From DASXPG01 sp035559335 (lineage in GTDB: Bacteria; Gemmatimonadota; Gemmatimonadetes; Gemmatimonadales; JACORV01): a stretch of 10,068 nt of DNA. The stretch spans positions 1 through 10,068 of the forward strand of contig DATMBH010000041.1 of assembly GCA_035559335.1 (NCBI GenBank). Reading direction: 5' to 3'. How positions within the stretch are numbered: position 1 is the stretch's first letter; each line of letters begins with the position of its first letter. Of this stretch, positions 6,798 through 10,068 are shown in pieces. Under the pieces are notes generated by a model. That model was given only the letters and a program-made list of their open reading frames with translations. It was not told the DNA's origin and did no database searches. Both the position numbers and the translations under genes were made by a program.

Positions 6798-7552
6798 TGC
6801 GTCCATCCCGACGAGCCCTCGTCGTCGCGGCTATGACGCTGCTGGTCCCCGCGAAGGAGTCGGCAACATCCCTCCGGCAGAGCGCTCTGAGCGTGCCGTT
6901 CGCCGTCGGAGAGCGGTTCGAATATCGGGTCAAGTTCGGCCTGTTCACCGTAGGCCACGCCTCCATGGAGGTCGTGGCGATAGATACCGTGCGCGGCGTC
7001 CCAACCTGGCATGTGGTGTTCGCGTTGCGCGGGCGTGCCCTGACCTACACGCTCAACGACAGCCTCCAGTCATGGTTCGGCGTTCACGACATGGTCTCGC
7101 GCCGCTTCATCCAGGACAACGAGGAGAACGGACGGCAGCGCTACCGGCGTTACGAGATCTTCCCCGAGCAGGGAGTGTGGGTCCGCAACGGGACGGACAC
7201 GGGACGCACCGTCGATCAGCCGCTCGACGACGCCTCGTTCTTCTATTTCGCGCGAACAGTGCCGCTCGAAGTGGGCCGCACCTACCACTTCCCGCGCTAT
7301 TACCAGCGGGACCGCAACCCGGTCACGCTGCGGGTGCTGCAGCGCCAGCGCATCAGCGTCCCCGCTGGCGAGTTCCCGACCATCGCCCTGAGGCCCGTGT
7401 TCCAAAGCCGCGGCATGTTCGGCCAGGGCGGCCAGGCCGTAGTGTGGCTAAGCGACGACTCGCTGCGGATCCCCGTGCGCATTAGGTCCAGCCTACCCAT
7501 CGGAACGCTGGAGCTGTCGCTCCGCTCCCGCTCCGCCCCGGTCGCGAACTGA
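6797..7552 (+). CDS. Secreted DUF3108-type protein
   Basis: A 251-aa protein with a basic N-terminus and a short hydrophobic segment (RALVVAAMTLLVPA), probably a signal peptide, so it should be periplasmic or envelope-associated. The body starts PFAVGERFEYRVKFGLFTVGHASMEVV (about residues 34-60), the typical opening of DUF3108 proteins ('F.vGE.l.Y.v..g...vG.a'). It is rich in beta strands throughout, ending LRIPVRIRSSLPIGTLELSL, where these proteins often read 'P.r......iG.i...L'. The family has no established biochemical function; the fold suggests a lipid- or ligand-binding beta structure. The start overlaps the upstream stop by one base and the next gene begins one base after its stop, so all three genes form one operon. 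Confidence 0.85.
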   Translation: MRPSRRALVVAAMTLLVPAKESATSLRQSALSVPFAVGERFEYRVKFGLFTVGHASMEVVAIDTVRGVPTWHVVFALRGRALTYTLNDSLQSWFGVHDMVSRRFIQDNEENGRQRYRRYEIFPEQGVWVRNGTDTGRTVDQPLDDASFFYFARTVPLEVGRTYHFPRYYQRDRNPVTLRVLQRQRISVPAGEFPTIALRPVFQSRGMFGQGGQAVVWLSDDSLRIPVRIRSSLPIGTLELSLRSRSAPVAN

Positions 7553-7553
7553 C

Positions 7554-8540
7554 GTGGCAAGCAAGCGTGGCGCGCATGGACCTCCGCGCTACCAGGAAGC
7601 GGACCTTGCAAGGGTCCGGCCCATCCCGATCGCGACCCGCGCCAACAAGGTGGACCCCACGCTGCTGGCCCACCCGCCCGGCGCCGATCGCTCTTTCCGT
7701 GCCTTTCTCGCCAGCTGGCCCGACATCCTCGCCGCCCGTGAGCTGAAGTCCGTCATCGCTGCCATCGCCTCCGCCGCGCGCGGCGGCAGGGGCATCGTGG
7801 TTCTGATTGGTGGACACGTAGTGAAGACCGGTATGGGGCCGCTGCTGCTCCACCTCATGAAACGCGGCGCGGTCACACACCTGGCGATGAACTCCGCCGC
7901 CAGCATTCACGACTTCGAACTGTGCGCCTACGGCGGAACCAGCGAGGACGTCGCCGCCGGCCTCGCCGACGGCACCTTCGGCATGGCTTTGGAAACCGGG
8001 CGCGAGATGAACGCGGCGCTCCTCGAAGGACGCGCGCGCGGCTGGGGCATGGGGGAAGCTCTGGGGCGTTACCTGCTGAACCGTGGCGAGCTGCCGGGTA
8101 GAGAGCACTCGCTGCTGGTGCAATCCTACGAGCTGGGAGTGCCGGTCACCGTGCACGCCGCAGTCGGCACCGACATCATCAACCAGCACCCGGATGCCGA
8201 CGGTGCTGCGCTCGGCGAGACCAGCTTTCGCGACTTCAGGCGCCTGTGCGCCTCTGTACCGTCGCTCCACGATGGCGGCGTGGTGCTCAACCTCGGCTCG
8301 GCCGTGATCATGCCCGAGGTGTTCCTCAAGGCCCTCACTGTGGCCCGCAACCTCGGCGGGGGCAAACCGACCCACTTCACAGCCGTGGACATGGACATGC
8401 TGCGCCACTATCGGCCTCGCATGAACGTGGTGCAGCGCCCCACGCTCGCCGGCGGCACCGGCATATCCCTTACCGGACACCACGAGCTGATGATCCCGCT
8501 GCTGGTATGGGGGCTGGAGGAGTCGCTCGCCCTCGAGTGA
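7554..8540 (+). CDS. Conserved protein of unknown function, possible deoxyhypusine synthase-like fold
   Basis: A 328-aa protein without signal peptide or membrane helices. It has strikingly enzyme-like motifs: LIGGHVVKTGM (84-94), SIHDFELCAYGGTSEDV (about 117-133), AVGTDIINQHPDADGAALGE (203-222), NLGSAVIMPEVFLKA, HYRPRMNVVQRP and GTGISLTGHHE (301-311). The Gly-rich nucleotide-binding-like strand-turn-helix units and overall layout recall the NAD-binding deoxyhypusine synthase superfamily, but the family's catalytic Lys region is not identified and bacteria normally lack eIF5A. The His, Asp and Glu residues in HDFE, GTD, QHPDAD and GHHE are good candidates for an active site. The GTG start lies one base after the previous TGA, so it is the third gene of the operon. 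The fold assignment is a guess from pattern; that this is a real conserved gene is well supported. Confidence 0.65.
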   Translation: MASKRGAHGPPRYQEADLARVRPIPIATRANKVDPTLLAHPPGADRSFRAFLASWPDILAARELKSVIAAIASAARGGRGIVVLIGGHVVKTGMGPLLLHLMKRGAVTHLAMNSAASIHDFELCAYGGTSEDVAAGLADGTFGMALETGREMNAALLEGRARGWGMGEALGRYLLNRGELPGREHSLLVQSYELGVPVTVHAAVGTDIINQHPDADGAALGETSFRDFRRLCASVPSLHDGGVVLNLGSAVIMPEVFLKALTVARNLGGGKPTHFTAVDMDMLRHYRPRMNVVQRPTLAGGTGISLTGHHELMIPLLVWGLEESLALE

Positions 8541-8546
8541 AGAAAC

Positions 8547-8580
8547 GCAGGGGGGCGCACCGCCGAGCGCGCCCCCCTGC
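8547..8580. terminator. Strong bidirectional hairpin between convergent genes
   Basis: GCAGGGGGGCGC (8547-8558) and GCGCCCCCCTGC (8569-8580) form a perfect 12-bp GC-rich stem with a 10-base loop. It starts six bases after the stop of the rightward operon and 25 bp beyond the stop of the leftward membrane protein gene. Read leftward, the stem is followed by GTTTCTTC, a modest U-rich tract; read rightward it is followed by a CCTCTGC repeat without a U tract. It probably serves the leftward gene best and may protect the 3' end of the rightward mRNA. Confidence 0.75.
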
Positions 8581-8594
8581 CCTCTGCCCTCTGC
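8575..8594. repeat. Short CCTCTGC tandem repeat
   Basis: Two exact CCTCTGC units plus a partial CCTGC unit overlap the right arm of the terminator hairpin, in the gap between convergent genes. Nothing else is seen in this gap. Confidence 0.55.
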
Positions 8595-8605
8595 AACCTG
8601 GCTCT

Positions 8606-8824
8606 CTACAAGGCTGCCTTGTTCCCCTTGATGATCTCCTCGACCCTGCGAGCAGTCGAGGGCGCGATCAGCTTCAGCACCCAGTAGACTACTAGCCCGA
8701 TCAGCGCGAGCTTCAGTAGGAACCACGCGGCCTTGAACGCGAAACCCAACAGGCCCAGGGCCAGGTTGAGCACCACGATTGCCACGATGGCCAGAATCGC
8801 GAATCCCAGAATCGTCCTCAACAT
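8606..8824 (-). CDS. Small two-helix membrane protein (72 aa), function unknown
   Basis: The protein has two strongly hydrophobic segments, residues about 4-29 (ILGFAILAIVAIVVLNLALG...) and 34-52 (AWFLLKLALIGLVVYWVLKL), joined by a short turn. A 20-residue charged tail (STARRVEEIIKGNKAAL) follows. It is likely an inner-membrane helical hairpin. The ATG follows AGGAG with a six-base spacer, a clear ribosome binding site. The gene is convergent with the rightward operon and divergent from the amino-acid oxidase gene. I do not recognise the family, and proteins of this size and composition are easily mis-assigned by similarity. Confidence 0.75.
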   Translation of the reverse strand: MLRTILGFAILAIVAIVVLNLALGLLGFAFKAAWFLLKLALIGLVVYWVLKLIAPSTARRVEEIIKGNKAAL

Positions 8825-8855
8825 CCCGCACTCCTGGATGAACGCCTCTCTAATT

Positions 8856-8868
8856 CCTTCTACGAAGG
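8856..8868. promoter_or_regulatory. Small dyad CCTTC-TAC-GAAGG between divergent genes
   Basis: A perfect 5-bp inverted repeat with a 3-base centre lies in the 90-bp gap between the membrane protein and oxidase genes, where both promoters must be. It may be an operator. It is short enough to arise by chance and only one copy is present. Leftward, TTGCCT and TACCTT 16 bp apart are a weak sigma-70-like pair, with the second hexamer overlapping the dyad. Confidence 0.25.
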
Positions 8869-8914
8869 TACTCCGGACCCGGTTTCAGGCAACGCCCCAC
8901 TGGAGCGAGGCGGC

Positions 8915-10036
8915 ATGAGCGAGCCCCGCGTGGTCGTCATTGGCGGCGGGATTGCGGGTTCCGCGTGCGCCGCCGCGCTGGCTCCCCACGCCTCCGTAAC
9001 GGTGGTCGAGCGCGGTCCCCGAGGCGGCGAAGCCAGCGACGCCGCCGCCGGTATGATCGCCTCCCAGGTCGAGGCCCATCCCGGCGACCCACTGCTGCCG
9101 CTGGCCATCGCCTCTCGTGACCGCTACGTGTCGCTGCTCAAGGACCTCGCGCCCGATGCCCTGGAACGGGTGCAGTACCGCGGCGGCGGCATTCTGCGCA
9201 TCGCCCTCGACCAACCCCAAGCTGCCACGCTGCAGCACGAAGTGGAACAGCAGCGCGCCATGGGACTCGCCGCTGAATGGCTGGACGGCGATGAAGTCCG
9301 CCGCCGCCACCCGGGAGCATCCACCGCCATCACCGGCGCCCTTCACGCCCCGAGAGACGCATCGCTGCACAGCGGAGAGCTCGGCATCCTGCTGCGGGAG
9401 GTCGGACGCGACCGCGGGGCTACCTGGCGCATCGCGGCCGCCGAGATGATCGAATCGGCCGGCGCGCGTGTGACAGGCGTGCGCGTGCGCGGAGCCAACG
9501 GCGCGACGGACAGCATCGAGTGCGACGTCGTGATCGTGGCCGCCGGATGCTGGTCGCCGCTCCTCGGCGGGCTGCCGCGCAGGCTGCCTATCGAGCCGGT
9601 GCGGGGCCAGCTGCTTCTTGTCGAAGCGCCGGCTGGCTGGAACCATCAGGTGCTCTTCGGACCCGGCGCGTACGTCGTCCCCCGCGGCGACGACCTCGCG
9701 GTCCTCGGCAGCACCATGGAGAAAGTCGGGTTCGACCCCGGCACGACCGAGGAAGGCCTGGCCGCCATCCGCGGCGGCTGCGCCGCCATGCTGCCGGCGC
9801 TCGCTGGGGCCCGGGCACTGCACGCCTGGGCCGGCCTGCGACCCGTCACCACGGACGCCCTCCCTATCATTGGGCACGATCCAGACCTCACTGGCCTGTT
9901 CTACGCCACCGGCCACGGCCGCAACGGCATCCTCACCGGCCTCGCCACCGGGGTCATCATCAGAGATCTGGTGCTCCACGGGGAAACACAGTGGCCGATC
10001 GCATCGTACGGTGTCGACAGGTTTGAGCGCCCCTGA
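8915..10036 (+). CDS. thiO: FAD-dependent glycine/D-amino-acid oxidase, ThiO-like
   Basis: A 373-aa DAO-family flavoprotein, close to the usual length of glycine oxidase ThiO. The N-terminal Rossmann motif is VIGGGIAGS (GxGxxG at G10, G12, G15), with Glu32 at the end of the second strand to bind the FAD ribose. ASDAAAGMIASQVEA (about 40-54) matches the conserved 'S.AAAGM.AP' region of ThiO. The C-terminal part has WAGLRPVTTDALPIIG with Arg309 and GHGRNGILTG with Arg336, at the positions where glycine oxidase binds the substrate carboxylate and its surroundings. The reaction expected is oxidation of glycine to iminoacetate with production of H2O2, feeding the thiazole of thiamine. ATG at 8915 follows GAGG with a short spacer. 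Other thi genes may lie downstream, outside the window. A D-amino-acid oxidase or dehydrogenase of the same family cannot be excluded. The stop codon lies in the first unit of a tandem repeat. Confidence 0.85.
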   Translation: MSEPRVVVIGGGIAGSACAAALAPHASVTVVERGPRGGEASDAAAGMIASQVEAHPGDPLLPLAIASRDRYVSLLKDLAPDALERVQYRGGGILRIALDQPQAATLQHEVEQQRAMGLAAEWLDGDEVRRRHPGASTAITGALHAPRDASLHSGELGILLREVGRDRGATWRIAAAEMIESAGARVTGVRVRGANGATDSIECDVVIVAAGCWSPLLGGLPRRLPIEPVRGQLLLVEAPAGWNHQVLFGPGAYVVPRGDDLAVLGSTMEKVGFDPGTTEEGLAAIRGGCAAMLPALAGARALHAWAGLRPVTTDALPIIGHDPDLTGLFYATGHGRNGILTGLATGVIIRDLVLHGETQWPIASYGVDRFERP

Positions 10037-10068
10037 CCCCCTGACCCCCTGACCCCTGACCCCCGACC
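10030..10068. repeat. CCCTGACC-type tandem repeat at the right edge
   Basis: TGAC recurs at 10034, 10042, 10050 and 10057, with a degenerate CGAC at 10064, giving spacings of 8, 8, 7 and 7 bases in an otherwise all-C background. The first unit contains the stop codon of the oxidase gene. The array may continue beyond the window. Confidence 0.85.

Noticed and set aside
8606..8824. Small membrane protein as a toxin of a toxin-antitoxin pair
   Set aside because: No antisense RNA promoter or partner gene is visible, and two-helix small membrane proteins are common.
7482..8831. 449-aa minus-strand open frame
   Set aside because: It is antisense to the 328-aa protein gene and also covers the terminator hairpin and the small membrane protein in a different frame; its composition is non-protein-like.
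8885..9979. 364-aa minus-strand open frame
   Set aside because: It is antisense to the ThiO-like oxidase, which has clear FAD and substrate motifs.
10030..10068. Possible CRISPR array or attachment site at the right edge
   Set aside because: Units are only 7-8 bp with no spacers; this is a microsatellite.

Overview
The window is GC-rich and gene-dense, with short intergenic gaps and almost no non-coding DNA. It looks chromosomal and ordinary rather than mobile: I see no tRNA, rRNA, transposase, phage gene, CRISPR array or integration site. A BamA/D15-type outer membrane barrel with a signal peptide points to a diderm bacterium. The GC-rich codon use, GTG starts, C/T-rich microsatellites at gene borders and many conserved proteins of unknown function would suit Gemmatimonadota or a similar poorly studied phylum. 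That assignment is an inference from style, not a marker-gene result.

Left block (1-3937, minus strand). Six genes read leftward as a likely operon: an unrecognised 252-aa protein; an FmdB-type zinc ribbon protein; a PspA-like coiled-coil protein; a small protein whose N-terminal half resembles DUF370 (RemA/RemB); a BamA/TamA-like outer membrane protein with one POTRA-like segment; and the first 73 residues of a POT-type (peptide/MFS) transporter cut by the window edge. The middle four are joined by 1-bp overlaps or an 11-bp gap. The mix suggests envelope biogenesis or envelope stress, but no single function can be read off.

Middle (3936-5798, plus strand). A soluble hybrid sensor kinase (GAF-PAS-HisKA-HATPase-REC) is divergent from the left block. 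Its ATG and the ATG of the 252-aa gene overlap in one CATG, so there is no intergenic space between them.

Right block (5877-8540, plus strand). Three tightly packed genes follow: a family 2 glycosyltransferase with an Arg/Gly-rich tail, a secreted DUF3108-type protein, and a conserved enzyme-like protein that may belong to the deoxyhypusine synthase-like fold. The first has no Shine-Dalgarno sequence but has a TANNNT element six bases before its GTG, which suggests a leaderless transcript. A strong 12-bp hairpin separates this operon from a convergent gene for a 72-aa two-helix membrane protein (8606-8824, minus). That gene is divergent from a ThiO-like FAD amino-acid oxidase (8915-10036, plus), probably part of thiamine synthesis. 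The window ends in a CCCTGACC-type tandem repeat.

Nothing here is a clear new defence or mobile system. The best leads are the DUF370-like/PspA-like/zinc-ribbon/BamA-like cluster, the overlapping divergent start codons, the leaderless-type start, and the uncharacterised 328-aa protein.
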